Made by a program: the position numbers and the translations under genes
Shown here: positions 1 to 7,170 of the stretch, piece by piece
How positions within the stretch are numbered: the first letter of the stretch is position 1
How the letters are laid out: every line of letters begins with the position of its first letter
DNA from: Gammaproteobacteria bacterium HGW-Gammaproteobacteria-14
GTDB taxonomy: Bacteria > Pseudomonadota > Gammaproteobacteria > Pseudomonadales > Alcanivoracaceae
Length of the DNA: 22,163 nt
Direction of reading: 5' to 3'
Assembly: GCA_002840115.1 (NCBI GenBank)
Contig: PGZG01000006.1
Coordinates: forward strand, 1 to 22,163
Notes under the pieces: model-generated
The model's database searches: none
What the model was told of the DNA's origin: nothing
What the model saw: the letters and a program-made list of their open reading frames with translations, nothing else

Positions 1-336
1 AATATCATGAACCATCACCCAGTCATCAGGGCCGGCGTCATTTTGCAGTAATGTTAAGGCATTCAATACTGAGTGCGCCCGCGTCTCACCGCCAAGCACA
101 GAGCGAACACGAGGATGATGGGCCACCCCCAACTGCGGCCACCAAAGGTCCGTTGCCGCAGTGGCAACCACAATACTTTCCAGCGGCGCAAACCCCAGCA
201 ACCGCGCAAGAGTGTGCTCTGTCACAGTGCGTCCAAACAGCGAAAGATATTGCTTGGGTAGCGAAGCCGCCATGCGTGAACCGGTACCTGCAGCAGGCAC
301 CACCGCATACAAACGCGCATTATTGGGCAGCGGCAT
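1..336 (-). CDS. ispD: 2-C-methyl-D-erythritol 4-phosphate cytidylyltransferase (IspD), N-terminal part
   Basis: IspD joins CTP and 2-C-methyl-D-erythritol 4-phosphate to give CDP-ME in the cytoplasmic MEP isoprenoid pathway. I translated 112 codons from the ATG at 336; the frame is still open at the window edge, so the C-terminal half is missing. The nucleotidyltransferase signature is clear: VPAAGTGSRM at residues 13-22 (CTP-binding loop, Arg21), then PKQYL at 27-31 (Lys28), and later VLGGETRAHSVLNAL and WVMVHD, which match the family's second conserved block. The start has a GGAG Shine-Dalgarno six bases upstream (CGGAGATTCAG before ATG). It overlaps the end of ftsB by 17 bases, so the two are probably translationally coupled. 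It uses CTP, which pyrG in this window supplies, and acts two steps after dxr. Confidence 0.95.
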   Translation of the reverse strand, partial: MPLPNNARLYAVVPAAGTGSRMAASLPKQYLSLFGRTVTEHTLARLLGFAPLESIVVATAATDLWWPQLGVAHHPRVRSVLGGETRAHSVLNALTLLQNDAGPDDWVMVHDI

Positions 337-640
337 CTGAATCTCCGGTAGGGTTTTCAATCATCAGAAAGAAAGTTTCTCCGGCGCGTACCATGCCAAG
401 GTCTTTGCGAGCGATTTCCTCAATGGCATCCATCCCGGATTTAAGATCCGCAACATCCGCATCCATTAGCCGGTTACGCTCAAAGAGTCGCTGGTTTTCC
501 AGAGACTGGGTCGCCACCGCTTTTTTCAAACTGGCAACATGACGAATACTTCCTTCGCCAATCCAGAGGCGCCATTGCAGGCCCACCAACGCCAACGCCA
601 AAAGCGCTAGCACAATTTGTCGGCGGGGCAGCATGGCCAT
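320..640 (-). CDS. ftsB: Cell division protein FtsB
   Basis: FtsB is a small bitopic inner-membrane protein that forms the FtsQ-FtsL-FtsB complex and helps activate septal peptidoglycan synthesis. The 106-residue product fits the family (about 100 residues). It has a short basic N-terminus (MLPRRQ), one hydrophobic membrane segment at about residues 9-24, the QWRLWIG stretch typical of the end of that helix, then a coiled-coil region rich in Leu, Glu, Arg and Asn to about residue 75. The conserved ARKDLGMVRAGETFF block follows (compare ARNELSMTRPGETFY in E. coli). The ATG at 640 is chosen because a perfect GGAGG lies seven bases upstream; the second ATG at 634 lacks that spacing. It lies 33 bases after eno and overlaps ispD by 17 bases, the usual eno-ftsB-ispD order. 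Confidence 0.94.
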   Translation of the reverse strand: MAMLPRRQIVLALLALALVGLQWRLWIGEGSIRHVASLKKAVATQSLENQRLFERNRLMDADVADLKSGMDAIEEIARKDLGMVRAGETFFLMIENPTGDSDAAAQ

Positions 641-664
641 GGCACAACCTCCGGGTTGGCCCGT

Positions 665-686
665 CTTCCTGCATTACTGCAGGAAG
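665..686 (-). repeat. Perfect hairpin around the eno stop codon
   Basis: A perfect inverted repeat has 9-base arms (CTTCCTGCA at 665-673 and its complement TGCAGGAAG at 678-686) with a 4-base loop. In the eno transcript the TAA stop codon falls in the loop. No run of T follows on the minus strand, so this is not a standard intrinsic terminator. It could be an mRNA stability or processing element between eno and ftsB. Function is inference; the symmetry is seen directly. Confidence 0.6.
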
Positions 687-1966
687 CGGAATTCCTTACG
701 GCCATGGTAGGCCGCACGTCCCAGCTCTTCTTCAATACGAATCAGGCGATTGTATTTGGCAACGCGGTCGGAGCGGCACAGGGAGCCGGTTTTAATCTGG
801 CCCGCAGAGGTTGCCACAGCAAGGTCCGCAATAGTGGTATCCGCTGTTTCGCCGGAGCGATGGGAAATCACAGCGGTATAACCGGCGTCTTTCGCCATCT
901 TGATAGCATCCAGAGTTTCCGACAGCGAGCCGATCTGGTTCAACTTGATCAAAATGGAGTTAGCGATACCTTCACTAATACCGCGTTGCAGAATTTTGGT
1001 ATTGGTAACAAACAGGTCATCACCAACCAACTGCACTTTTTTGCCAAGACGATCCGTCAGGATTTTCCAACCTGCCCAGTCGCTTTCATGGAGACCATCT
1101 TCAATGGAGATAATCGGATAACGGGCGCTCAGCTCTGCCAGATAATCAACAAACTGCTCGGCATTCAAACTGCGGTTTTCGCCGGCCAGAACATATTTAC
1201 CATCGTGATAAAACTCGGAGGCCGCACAATCCAGAGCCAGCGTAATCTCATCACCCAGTTTATAACCGGTCAGAGCAATCGCCTCAACAATTGCCTCCAG
1301 TGCTGCCTCGTTGGATGGCAGGTCCGGGGCAAAACCGCCCTCATCACCCACCGCCGTATTCAAGCCACGTTTCTTAAGTACGCTTTTCAGAGCATGGAAC
1401 ACTTCCGCACCACAGCGGATAGCCTCAGCAATGGTTGGCGCCCCCACCGGTTGAATCATGAACTCCTGGATATCGACATTATTATCCGCATGCTCACCAC
1501 CATTAATGATATTCATCATGGGCACTGGCAAGCTGTAAGCGTTGTCATCATCCTGCATATCGGAAATATATTCGTACAATGGCTTCTTCTGCTCCGCAGC
1601 CCCCGCTTTTGCAGCAGCCAGAGACACGGCAAGAATCGCATTGGCGCCAAGACGGGATTTACTCTCCGTACCATCCAGCTCGATCATGGCATTATCAAGA
1701 GCCCGCTGCTCACAGCCTTCTCGCCCCAGCAGCAGATCACGCAGTTCGGAGTTCACATTGCCAACAGCTTTCAACACACCCTTGCCCAAATAACGGCTTT
1801 TATCACCATCACGAAGCTCAAGGGCTTCCCGGGAACCGGTAGAGGCACCGCTCGGTGCACAGGCACTGCCAAAAGCACCGGACTCCAGAACAACGTCCGC
1901 CTCAATGGTCGGATTGCCACGGGAATCAAGGATTTCACGGGCTTTGACATCAACAATCTTCGACAT
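674..1966 (-). CDS. eno: Enolase (phosphopyruvate hydratase)
   Basis: Enolase interconverts 2-phosphoglycerate and phosphoenolpyruvate in cytoplasmic glycolysis; in E. coli it is also part of the RNA degradosome. The 430-residue product has the normal family length. Visible landmarks in order: AREILDSRGNPT at the N-terminus, SGASTG loop, INGGEHADNN, GDEGGFAPDL (catalytic Glu near 208), ALDCAASEFY (metal Asp), SIEDGLHESDW (metal Glu), GDDLFVTN (metal Asp), LIKLNQIGSLSET (catalytic Lys near 340) and SHRSGETADT. The ATG at 1966 has GGAG eight bases upstream. It is 21 bases after kdsA, whose enzyme consumes PEP. Its opposite strand is open for a long way because the gene avoids TTA, CTA and TCA codons, which suggests strong codon bias and high expression. 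Confidence 0.98.
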   Translation of the reverse strand: MSKIVDVKAREILDSRGNPTIEADVVLESGAFGSACAPSGASTGSREALELRDGDKSRYLGKGVLKAVGNVNSELRDLLLGREGCEQRALDNAMIELDGTESKSRLGANAILAVSLAAAKAGAAEQKKPLYEYISDMQDDDNAYSLPVPMMNIINGGEHADNNVDIQEFMIQPVGAPTIAEAIRCGAEVFHALKSVLKKRGLNTAVGDEGGFAPDLPSNEAALEAIVEAIALTGYKLGDEITLALDCAASEFYHDGKYVLAGENRSLNAEQFVDYLAELSARYPIISIEDGLHESDWAGWKILTDRLGKKVQLVGDDLFVTNTKILQRGISEGIANSILIKLNQIGSLSETLDAIKMAKDAGYTAVISHRSGETADTTIADLAVATSAGQIKTGSLCRSDRVAKYNRLIRIEEELGRAAYHGRKEFRFLQ

Positions 1967-1987
1967 GCTGGTTCTCCGAAATCAGTC

Positions 1988-2836
1988 TTATCGGTTATCA
2001 AAAGAAGGAAAAGATTTAACCAGTTGATCCACTGCCTGCATTTGCCCGAGAAAACCTTCCAGACGGTCAAGACGCAATGCACAGGGGCCATCACACTTGG
2101 CCTGATCAGGCTCTGGGTGAGCCTCCAGAAACAAACCGGCAATACCTTGGGACATGCCTGCACGACCAAGGTCGGCCACCTGATTACGGCGACCATCGGC
2201 GGAATCGGCGCGACCACCTGGTTTTTGCAGAGCATGGGTGACATCAAAAAACAGCGGATAACGGAACTGCTTCATCACCCCGAAGCCAAGCATATCCACC
2301 ACCAGATTGTTGTAACCAAAACTGGAACCACGCTCGCAAAGAATGAGCTGCTCATTACCCACTTCTTCACATTTATGCAGAATATGCCCCATTTCCTGAG
2401 GGGCAAGAAATTGGGGCTTCTTAATATTAATAATGCATCCGGTTTTTGCCATGGCAACGACAAGGTCTGTCTGCCGAGCAAGAAATGCAGGCAACTGCAG
2501 CACATCAATAACCTCTGCGGCTGGGGCCGCCTGATGTGGCTCATGGATATCCGTTAGCAACGGGCAGCCAAAAGTTTTTTTGATTTCTTCAAAAATTTTC
2601 AGGCCTTCATCAAGACCGGGGCCACGGTAAGAGTGCAGCGAGGAACGATTGGCTTTATCAAAGCTGGCCTTGAATACCCAGGGGATACCGAGTTTCTCTG
2701 TAACGCGGGCATAATACTCCGCAACCTGCAAGGCGAGATCCCGAGACTCCAGCACATTCATGCCACCAAACAGCACCATCGGCAAATCATTGCCAATGCG
2801 GATATCGCCCAGTGACAAAACCTTTTGATCAGCCAC
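1988..2836 (-). CDS. kdsA: 3-deoxy-D-manno-octulosonate 8-phosphate synthase (KdsA)
   Basis: KdsA condenses PEP with D-arabinose 5-phosphate to give Kdo 8-phosphate for the inner core of lipopolysaccharide. The 282 residues match the E. coli enzyme (284) end to end. Motifs: FGGMNVLESRDLA, KASFDKANRSS, SYRGPGLDEGLKIF, LPAFLARQTDLV, IKKPQFLAP, FGYNNLVVDM and EAHPEPDQAKCDGP. The residue after GGM is Asn27, the mark of the metal-independent class (metal-dependent forms have Cys here). The start is GTG: no in-frame ATG comes before Met20, which would cut conserved sequence, and AAGG lies nine bases upstream. It overlaps the pyrG end by 8 bases, so translation is probably coupled. A TAA stop lies 21 bases before eno. 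Confidence 0.96.
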   Translation of the reverse strand: MADQKVLSLGDIRIGNDLPMVLFGGMNVLESRDLALQVAEYYARVTEKLGIPWVFKASFDKANRSSLHSYRGPGLDEGLKIFEEIKKTFGCPLLTDIHEPHQAAPAAEVIDVLQLPAFLARQTDLVVAMAKTGCIINIKKPQFLAPQEMGHILHKCEEVGNEQLILCERGSSFGYNNLVVDMLGFGVMKQFRYPLFFDVTHALQKPGGRADSADGRRNQVADLGRAGMSQGIAGLFLEAHPEPDQAKCDGPCALRLDRLEGFLGQMQAVDQLVKSFPSFDNR

Positions 2837-4460
2837 TATGCGCCGCCTTCTGCTGGAGGGCCGCCTCTACATAGCAACGAAACAAGCCATGGCCATCTCG
2901 TGGCGTTGAGGTAAATTCCGGATGGAACTGACAGGCCAGAAACCAGGGATGATCGGCAACTTCGATAACCTCTACCAGATCATCATGGGAACGACCGGTA
3001 ATTTTTAATCCGGCCGATTCCAGTTGCGGCAAATAATTGTTATTCACTTCGTAGCGATGGCGGTGGCGTTCAACGATTCTGGTGGCGCCATAACAATGCG
3101 CCGCCAATGAACCCGCCGCCAACAGACACTCCTGACTACCAAGACGCATAGTGCCACCAAGTTCGGAAGCCTCACTACGCAACTCAACATTACCGTCTTC
3201 CTTAACCCATTCGGTAATCAAAGCCACCAGCGGATCCGGAGTGGTCGGCCGTAATTCGGTGGAATGCGCCTCGGTAATACCAGCAACATGGCGAGCGTAC
3301 TCAATCACGGCGAGCTGCATACCCAGGCAAATACCCAAATAAGGGATTTTTTTCTCGCGGGCATAGCGGATAGCCGCAATTTTGCCCTCCGTACCACGAT
3401 CACCAAACCCACCTGGCACCAGAATCGCATCCAACCGTGACAACCGTCCCGGCCCATCCCGTTCAATTTCTTCCGAGTCGATATACTCAATAACCACTTT
3501 GGCCTTGTTGGCGATACCCGCATGGGTCAGAGCTTCATTGAGGGACTTGTAGGCATCGACCAGATCAATATATTTGCCGACCATACCAATCGTCACGCTG
3601 CGCTCAGGGTTCAGCTGCGCTTCCACCACGCGATCCCACTCGGAAAGATCCGGCGACGGTTGCTGCAAGCCAAACTTCTCCAGCACAATGTCATCCATGC
3701 CCTGTTCATGGAGCACCCGTGGCACCTGATAAATGGTCTGGCAATCAGGAGCCGAAAATACCGCGCGGGCTTCCACGTTAGTAAAGAGTGCAATTTTCTC
3801 GCGGGCGCCCTGGGGAATTTCGTGGTCCGAGCGGCAAACCAGCATATCCGGCTGTAACCCAATAGAACGCAGCTCCTTCACAGAATGCTGGGTCGGCTTG
3901 GTTTTGATTTCGCCAGCCGAGGCGATATAGGGAACCAGCGTCAAATGAACCAGCTGAGAGCGATTGGAGCCAAGCTGCACTCGCAACTGACGCACCGCCT
4001 CCAGAAACGGCAACGACTCAATATCACCAGCGGTGCCACCAATCTCGACGATAGCAACATCAAACCCTTCCGCGCCCTGAAAGATTTTTCGTTTGATCTC
4101 ATCAGTGATATGCGGGATCACCTGCACCGTTGCGCCGAGATACTCTCCACGACGCTCTTTATCGAGCACGTCCTGATAAACACGGCCAGCGCTAAAGCTG
4201 TTTTTGCGAGTCAGACGGGTCCGAATAAAGCGCTCATAATGGCCCAAATCCAGGTCGGTCTCGGCACCATCTTCGGTAACAAACACCTCTCCATGCTGAT
4301 AGGGACTCATCGTGCCCGGATCAACATTGATATAGGGGTCCATCTTGATCAGCGTGACACTGAGCCCACGGGCTTCGAGCAACGACGCCAGCGACGCAGA
4401 GGTAATACCCTTGCCAAGGGATGAAACAACCCCGCCTGTGACAAAAATGAATCGTGTCAT
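2829..4460 (-). CDS. pyrG: CTP synthase (glutamine-hydrolysing)
   Basis: PyrG aminates UTP to CTP using ATP and ammonia released from glutamine. From the ATG at 4460 the protein has 543 residues, the family's usual length. The N-terminal synthetase domain begins TRFIFVTGGVVSSLGKGI (P-loop) and contains YINVDPGTMSPYQHGEVFVT and EIGGTAGDIES. The C-terminal class I glutamine amidotransferase domain has the oxyanion loop VPGGFGDRG, the nucleophile elbow GICLGMQ (Cys near 380) and the CQFHPEF His/Glu pair. A GTG two codons upstream (4466) also opens the frame, but homologues begin at MTRFIF. No strong Shine-Dalgarno is visible. It overlaps kdsA by 8 bases. CTP made here feeds Kdo activation, CDP-DAG synthesis and IspD. 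Confidence 0.97.
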   Translation of the reverse strand: MTRFIFVTGGVVSSLGKGITSASLASLLEARGLSVTLIKMDPYINVDPGTMSPYQHGEVFVTEDGAETDLDLGHYERFIRTRLTRKNSFSAGRVYQDVLDKERRGEYLGATVQVIPHITDEIKRKIFQGAEGFDVAIVEIGGTAGDIESLPFLEAVRQLRVQLGSNRSQLVHLTLVPYIASAGEIKTKPTQHSVKELRSIGLQPDMLVCRSDHEIPQGAREKIALFTNVEARAVFSAPDCQTIYQVPRVLHEQGMDDIVLEKFGLQQPSPDLSEWDRVVEAQLNPERSVTIGMVGKYIDLVDAYKSLNEALTHAGIANKAKVVIEYIDSEEIERDGPGRLSRLDAILVPGGFGDRGTEGKIAAIRYAREKKIPYLGICLGMQLAVIEYARHVAGITEAHSTELRPTTPDPLVALITEWVKEDGNVELRSEASELGGTMRLGSQECLLAAGSLAAHCYGATRIVERHRHRYEVNNNYLPQLESAGLKITGRSHDDLVEVIEVADHPWFLACQFHPEFTSTPRDGHGLFRCYVEAALQQKAAHSG

Positions 4461-4497
4461 GCACACACCGGATGGTAGAAATGGACTGCGAACCCCT

Positions 4498-4517
4498 GAA
4501 AAATCAAGGAAAAATCA
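4498..4517. repeat. Short tandem direct repeat in the pyrG leader
   Basis: The nine-base unit GAAAAATCA occurs at 4498-4506 and again at 4509-4517, a period of 11 bases, about one DNA turn. In the pyrG leader transcript it reads as two copies of TGATTTTTC. It could be a protein or small-RNA contact site, or chance in an A-rich stretch. Confidence 0.4.
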
Positions 4518-4547
4518 GAAGGTTGCGCGACAACAGGACGGGAGGAA

Positions 4548-4576
4548 ATGCTAACAGATGCGCCGGTCTGTCACAA
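4548..4576 (-). promoter_or_regulatory. Possible sigma-70 promoter for pyrG
   Basis: On the minus strand TTGTGA (rc of 4571-4576, containing the tilS stop codon) is followed after 17 bases by TAGCAT (rc of 4548-4553), each matching consensus at four of six positions. TGT directly before the -10 gives an extended -10. Transcription would begin near 4541 and leave a leader of about 80 bases. It is the best match I saw in the 110-base tilS-pyrG gap, read by eye only. Confidence 0.35.
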
Positions 4577-5923
4577 TGCGGAATCCTCGATCCGGAGGAA
4601 CAAAACGCGATCCCCCGGTAACGGACACCAATCATCTGCGACCCCGGCAGCCGCTACGGCCACTAATTCATCACCCACATAAAACAATGGCAGACGCCGT
4701 CGGCGCCAGGGCGGCACACCGGCAGCACGCCACAGCTCAGAAACCTCACGGTGATGGCCGCGCAGTAACAGGCGCTCTCCACCACTAGCCCCCTGCACAC
4801 GCACACTTTCCGTAGGCCCGCGCAATGCCAGTTCTTCCCAGACAGAGGATTGAGCAGGCTTGGAGTCAGGCGCATCAGTATTAGCCGCCAGACTCTGAAT
4901 AGTGAGGCCCTGCCATTGCAGCACCGGATCGACGATCGGCCGCCACTCCACCGCATCCTCCAGTGGCAAGGAAGCCGACTTCGATAACAAATACAAGCGA
5001 CCACGAAACCGGCGCCACTCACCCTCTGGCCAGACCACGGCGGGCTGTCGATCGTCGGCGGCTGTTACCAGCTCTCTCTCGACTCGCTGCAAGGTCGCCA
5101 CCGAAGGTGCATTGATTCCCCGGCGGCGCAGCCATCCGTAAAGCAAATTACGACGTCGTGGGGAAGAAAGTTCCAGCCAGGCGCTGAGCGACAAGCTCTG
5201 ATCGTCACCATCACAACTGACAAAGTCCTCCCATGCTCTCTCATCCAGCAACCCGGCTTGTTCCGCGAGTACCGAGGCGCTTGCTGTCAGCATGGCAGCG
5301 GAATCAGGCCAACGCTGATCCAGCAATGGCAGGACCTGATGTCTAAGAAAGTTACGATTAAAGTCGACTTGCTGATTGGCAGGGTCTTCGATCCACGACA
5401 GCTGCCAGTGCCGGGCAGCCGCTACCAGCTGCTGCCGACCAACACCGAGGAAAGGACGGCAAATAGTCTTTCCCTGCCAAGACTGCCGGGACTTCATGGC
5501 GGATAACCCTCGAGCACCACTGCTACGCATTAGCCGCAATAACAGGGTTTCCGCCTGATCATCCCGATGGTGGGCCAGCAACAGAACATCCTCAGGCCCC
5601 ACATGCCGCATCAATGCCTGTCGGCGTAACTGGCGAGCCCTGCCTTCCAGATTACCGCCAGAAGTCAATGAAACCCGCTCAACCAACGCCGTCAGGCCGC
5701 GCTGGACTGCCTGACGGGAGCAATGCTCAGCCCAGGCATCCGCATCGGCATGCAAACCATGATGAATGTGAACCGGTTTGAGCCGCTCCGCAAAACCAGC
5801 CCGCAACAGCGCCTCAAGTAAAACGGTGGAGTCGAGCCCACCACTGAAGCCGACCACTAACTGCCCACGACTATCAGCCAGCCCATCATCAACCAGCAGA
5901 TCAATGAGATTTCCGGGTGCCAT
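4571..5923 (-). CDS. tilS: tRNA(Ile)-lysidine synthase (TilS)
   Basis: TilS attaches lysine to C34 of the CAU-anticodon isoleucine tRNA, using ATP, so that it reads AUA instead of AUG. The 450-residue protein has the PP-loop motif FSGGLDSTVLL (SGGLDS at residues 27-32), followed by HIHHGLHADADAWAEHC and LLLAHHRDDQAETLLLRL, all typical of the N-terminal ATPase domain. The middle region holds the TilS helical domain (NFLRHQVLPLL). The C-terminal RNA-contact domain includes GGERLLLRGHHREVSELWRAAGVPPWRRRRLPL. ATG at 5923 has AGGA six bases upstream. It sits between accA and pyrG with gaps of over 100 bases on both sides, so it may be transcribed on its own or by read-through. It ends in TGA. Confidence 0.95.
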   Translation of the reverse strand: MAPGNLIDLLVDDGLADSRGQLVVGFSGGLDSTVLLEALLRAGFAERLKPVHIHHGLHADADAWAEHCSRQAVQRGLTALVERVSLTSGGNLEGRARQLRRQALMRHVGPEDVLLLAHHRDDQAETLLLRLMRSSGARGLSAMKSRQSWQGKTICRPFLGVGRQQLVAAARHWQLSWIEDPANQQVDFNRNFLRHQVLPLLDQRWPDSAAMLTASASVLAEQAGLLDERAWEDFVSCDGDDQSLSLSAWLELSSPRRRNLLYGWLRRRGINAPSVATLQRVERELVTAADDRQPAVVWPEGEWRRFRGRLYLLSKSASLPLEDAVEWRPIVDPVLQWQGLTIQSLAANTDAPDSKPAQSSVWEELALRGPTESVRVQGASGGERLLLRGHHREVSELWRAAGVPPWRRRRLPLFYVGDELVAVAAAGVADDWCPLPGDRVLFLRIEDSAL

Positions 5924-5957
5924 GGAGCGTCCTGTGGCAAAGAGTCAGTGACGTAGC

Positions 5958-6004
5958 GCCCGCTGGGGCTTGCACAACTCGCGCAACTCACACGGCCAGC
6001 GGGC
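5958..6004. repeat. Inverted repeat in the accA-tilS gap
   Basis: The 116-base gap between accA and tilS contains a perfect 9-base inverted repeat: GCCCGCTGG at 5958-5966 and CCAGCGGGC at 5996-6004, separated by 29 bases. The loop carries two near-copies, ACAACTC and GCAACTC. No T run follows on the minus strand, so it is not a typical intrinsic terminator. It may be a stabilising hairpin at the 3' end of the accA message or a binding site. I see nothing else in this gap. Confidence 0.5.
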
Positions 6005-6039
6005 TCTGAGAATAACGAGGCGCACGGCTCGCACCTGAG

Positions 6040-7011
6040 CTACTCGTCCGCTGGCACACCAGCCACGTTACTGTAGCTCACCAACCGCTTGTAGCGCCGC
6101 GCTACCAGTTCATCAGCAGACAGTTTGCCAAGCTTGTCCAGCTGCAATCCCAGGCTCTGCCGCACCCGCTCGGCGATCTGGTCATAGTCACGATGGGCGC
6201 CGCCCAAAGGCTCCGGCAACACCTCGTCAACGATACCGAGCTCATTCAGCCGCGCCGCCGTCAGGCCCATGGCCTCAGCCGCATCGGGAGCCTTATCGGC
6301 ACTGCGCCAGAGAATCGAGGCGCAACCCTCGGGGGAAATCACTGAATAAGTGGAGTACTGCAGCATTTGCAAGTGATCGCAAACACCAATGGCCAAGGCA
6401 CCACCGGAGCCACCCTCACCAATCACCGTGGCGATGATCGGCACACGCAGCCGGGACATCACCATCAGGTTTCGAGCAATAGCTTCGCTTTGTCCGCGCT
6501 CTTCTGCATCGATACCAGGAAACGCCCCAGGCGTATCAATAAAGGTGACAATCGGCAAACGAAAGCGCTCTGCCATTTCCATCAACCGTAATGCCTTGCG
6601 ATAACCCTCCGGCCGCGGCATACCGAAATTACGCCGGACCTTTTCTTTCACCGAACGCCCCTTCTGATGGCCAATCACCATCACCGGACGGTTATCCAAA
6701 CGAGCCATGCCAGCGATAATTGCCGCATCATCTGCAAAGGTGCGATCACCATGGAGCTCGTCAAAGTCGGTAAAAATACGACGAAGATAATCCATGGTAT
6801 AGGGACGGCGAGGATGACGCGCCAACTGGGAAATTTGCCAAGGTGTCAAACTGCGGAATATGGACTCCGTCAGCCCGATACTTTTATCCTGCAGGCGGCG
6901 AATCTCCTCAGAGATGTTCACCTCACTGCCATTACCCACCAGACGCAACTCCTCGATCTTCGCCTCCAGGTCGGCGATGGGTTGCTCAAATTCGAGGAAA
7001 TTCGGATTCAT
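6040..7011 (-). CDS. accA: Acetyl-CoA carboxylase, carboxyltransferase alpha subunit
   Basis: AccA pairs with AccD (not in this window) to transfer the carboxyl group from biotin to acetyl-CoA, making malonyl-CoA for fatty acid synthesis. From the ATG at 7011 the protein has 323 residues, like E. coli (319). It begins MNPNFLEFEQPIADLEAKI, matching the family start. Conserved stretches: QLARHPRRPYTMDYL, IGHQKGRSVKEKVRRNFGM, FIDTPGAFPGIDAEERGQ, IGEGGSGGALAIG and YSVISPEGCASILW. The frame is open upstream to 7089, with another ATG at 7032 behind an AGGA that is only two bases away; I chose 7011 because it matches homologues, although its own Shine-Dalgarno is weak. It follows dnaE by 159 bases and may have its own promoter. 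Confidence 0.96.
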   Translation of the reverse strand: MNPNFLEFEQPIADLEAKIEELRLVGNGSEVNISEEIRRLQDKSIGLTESIFRSLTPWQISQLARHPRRPYTMDYLRRIFTDFDELHGDRTFADDAAIIAGMARLDNRPVMVIGHQKGRSVKEKVRRNFGMPRPEGYRKALRLMEMAERFRLPIVTFIDTPGAFPGIDAEERGQSEAIARNLMVMSRLRVPIIATVIGEGGSGGALAIGVCDHLQMLQYSTYSVISPEGCASILWRSADKAPDAAEAMGLTAARLNELGIVDEVLPEPLGGAHRDYDQIAERVRQSLGLQLDKLGKLSADELVARRYKRLVSYSNVAGVPADE

Positions 7012-7050
7012 TAGTCTGCCAATTCCGGCCATGTGTCCTGAAGTGAGCCA

Positions 7051-7079
7051 AGTGTAACGGGGTGCCGCCGGGGCGTCAC
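7051..7079 (-). promoter_or_regulatory. Possible sigma-70 promoter for accA
   Basis: On the minus strand GTGACG (rc of 7074-7079) and TACACT (rc of 7051-7056) are separated by 17 bases; each matches consensus at four of six positions. The predicted start near 7044 leaves a leader of about 33 bases to the ATG at 7011. An imperfect palindrome at 7061-7080 covers the spacer and -35. Weighed by eye; the dnaE-accA gap of 159 bases makes a promoter plausible. Confidence 0.35.
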
Positions 7080-7170
7080 CCTCAGGCACTGACCCGAAAG
7101 TGCGAATTGCATTGCAAACTGTAACGTTGCATGGCGATTTCAGCCATAAACCGACTCCCCTGCACCACCA

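Noticed and set aside
51..542. Plus-strand open frame near the left edge
   Set aside because: It lies opposite ispD and ftsB, which have clear family motifs and Shine-Dalgarno sequences on the minus strand.
617..2557. A 646-codon open frame on the plus strand opposite eno and kdsA
   Set aside because: It is codon-aligned antisense to both genes, so it stays open simply because eno and most of kdsA avoid TTA, CTA and TCA codons; it ends at a CTA leucine codon of kdsA. It starts with TTG and its translation resembles no family I know.
5150..5180. GGAACTT on the minus strand inside tilS as a sigma-E promoter
   Set aside because: No matching -10 box at 16 bases, and the site is inside a coding region well before the next gene.
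7012..7089. Longer accA form starting at 7089
   Set aside because: The extra 26 residues are not present in homologues, and the added stretch covers the candidate promoter; family alignment favours 7011.
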